In this document: positions 14,731 to 15,407 of the stretch, piece after piece
How the letters are laid out: every line of letters begins with the position of its first letter
Position numbering within the stretch: position 1 is the first letter of the stretch
Notes under the pieces: model-generated
What the model was told of the DNA's origin: nothing
Seen by the model: only the letters and a program-made list of their open reading frames with translations
Database searches by the model: none
Assembly (NCBI GenBank): GCA_002362155.1
Contig: DETN01000107.1
Location: forward strand, 1 to 15,407
DNA length: 15,407 nt
Source of the DNA: Lachnospiraceae bacterium UBA3287
GTDB lineage: Bacteria > Bacillota > Clostridia > Lachnospirales > Lachnospiraceae
Reading direction: 5' to 3'
Made by a program: the position numbers and the translations under genes

Positions 14731-15407
14731 TTATGCTCCCTTTACAGGGATCTCGGCCTCTGCCTTTTCCCCGCCCGTCGCGGTGATCCTGACAGTCCCG
14801 GACTCACCTGCCCGGACAACGGCCAGAGCCCTTCCGTAGTAGGTGGTAAAGGTGCCGGCGTCATAGCGCTCCTCCGTACGGGGATTGGCGCTGCCGAAGG
14901 CCAGGAGTTCGCCTCCTTCCACGGTCACGGTGACCTTCCGGTCATCGTTGCACTCTACGATGCCTTTACTGTCTTCCACCTGCACGGGGATATAGAGGAT
15001 CTCACCGGGAGCCGCCTTTTCCTTTTCGGGGCGGACCACCAGGGATGCCTTTCCTGCGGAGTGAAGGGAGGACCTTCCGATCTCCAGGCCGCCCTCGTCA
15101 AAGGCTGCGGCCACGATGTTTCCGGGCTGATACTTTGCGGTAAAGACGGCCTTTCCGCCTTTTGTCTTTTTCTTTCCGATGCGGAATCCGTTGACAAAGA
15201 GAGCCACATAAGGCGCTTCGCTGTAAACTTCGATCACAGCCTTTTCGCCCGTGCATCCCTTAAAGCTCCAGGATTCCATGGCGTTGGTCCCTCTCCAGAT
15301 GGACTTTGCCACCTTTACGCCAGGGTGGTTGACAGGGCGGACGCCGATCCTGGGGTTCTTTAAAAGCCCCCAGGCAGACTGGGCCAGGAAAAGCTCGCCG
15401 TTAGGGG
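14731..15407 (-). CDS. GH2-family glycosidase (beta-galactosidase-like), C-terminal fragment
   Basis: The last 225 residues of a protein that begins right of the window. The open frame runs uninterrupted from the window edge, so the GTG near 15312 is not a start. It begins with FLAQSAWGLLKNPRIG, then SWSFKG...AVIEVYSEAPYVALFVNG...IG, which fits a DUF4982-type beta domain of GH2 enzymes. The following LHSAGKASLVVRPEK...YIPVQVEDSKGIV...LLAFGSANP...Y fits the GH2 C-terminal beta domain. The catalytic TIM barrel is not visible, so activity on beta-galactosides is inferred from the usual holders of these domains; other GH2 activities such as beta-glucuronidase are possible. It is the first visible gene of the glycan operon. 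Confidence 0.85.
   Translation of the reverse strand, partial: PNGELFLAQSAWGLLKNPRIGVRPVNHPGVKVAKSIWRGTNAMESWSFKGCTGEKAVIEVYSEAPYVALFVNGFRIGKKKTKGGKAVFTAKYQPGNIVAAAFDEGGLEIGRSSLHSAGKASLVVRPEKEKAAPGEILYIPVQVEDSKGIVECNDDRKVTVTVEGGELLAFGSANPRTEERYDAGTFTTYYGRALAVVRAGESGTVRITATGGEKAEAEIPVKGA

Noticed and set aside
1..15407. CRISPR arrays, tRNA or rRNA genes, insertion sequences, phage or defence modules
   Set aside because: No regularly spaced direct repeats with unique spacers, no tRNA-like cloverleaf, and no transposase, integrase, nuclease or toxin signature was seen on either strand.

Overview
The window looks like a chromosomal piece from a Gram-positive anaerobe of the Bacillota, most likely a gut-type member of the Clostridia (Lachnospiraceae-like). 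This rests on the LicT/BglG-type antiterminator with its leader element, strong AGGAGG-type ribosome binding sites, a secreted CHAP wall hydrolase with BIG2 repeats, GC-rich genes separated by AT-rich spacers, and plant-glycan glycosidases. The taxonomic call is inference; there is no rRNA or marker gene here.

Left part (1-1500, minus strand): a PTS sugar-uptake locus. A promoter (1475-1503) is followed at once by a ribonucleic antiterminator (RAT) that overlaps an intrinsic terminator (1377-1465). Next come a BglG/LicT-type antiterminator protein with all four regulatory histidines, and the start of a PTS EIIB-containing permease running off the left edge. This is a self-contained sugar-responsive antitermination circuit.

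Middle part (1504-7944): mostly proteins I cannot name. A repeat-rich spacer precedes a plus-strand 707-residue multi-pass membrane protein with a duplicated extracellular domain. Facing it is a minus-strand group of three cytoplasmic proteins (148, 302 and perhaps 118 residues) behind one extended -10 promoter, with a perfect 14-bp inverted repeat between the first two. A separate minus-strand 496-residue protein has a soluble N-terminal half and about eight membrane segments.

Right part (8145-15407): a plus-strand secreted protein (signal peptide, CHAP, two BIG2, ricin-like trefoil) ends at a bidirectional terminator. Beyond it lies a minus-strand glycan operon, in transcription order: the C-terminal part of a GH2 enzyme, a GH78 alpha-L-rhamnosidase, a Gfo/Idh/MocA oxidoreductase overlapping it by 17 bases, and a GH43 enzyme resembling exo-beta-1,3-galactanases. 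GH78 and GH43 lack signal peptides, so they probably act in the cytoplasm on imported rhamnose- and galactose-containing oligosaccharides, for example from arabinogalactan or rhamnogalacturonan side chains.

I see no tRNA or rRNA, CRISPR array, insertion sequence or recognisable defence system. The least explained material is the three-gene operon, the two orphan membrane proteins and the repeat-rich spacer at 1506-1956.
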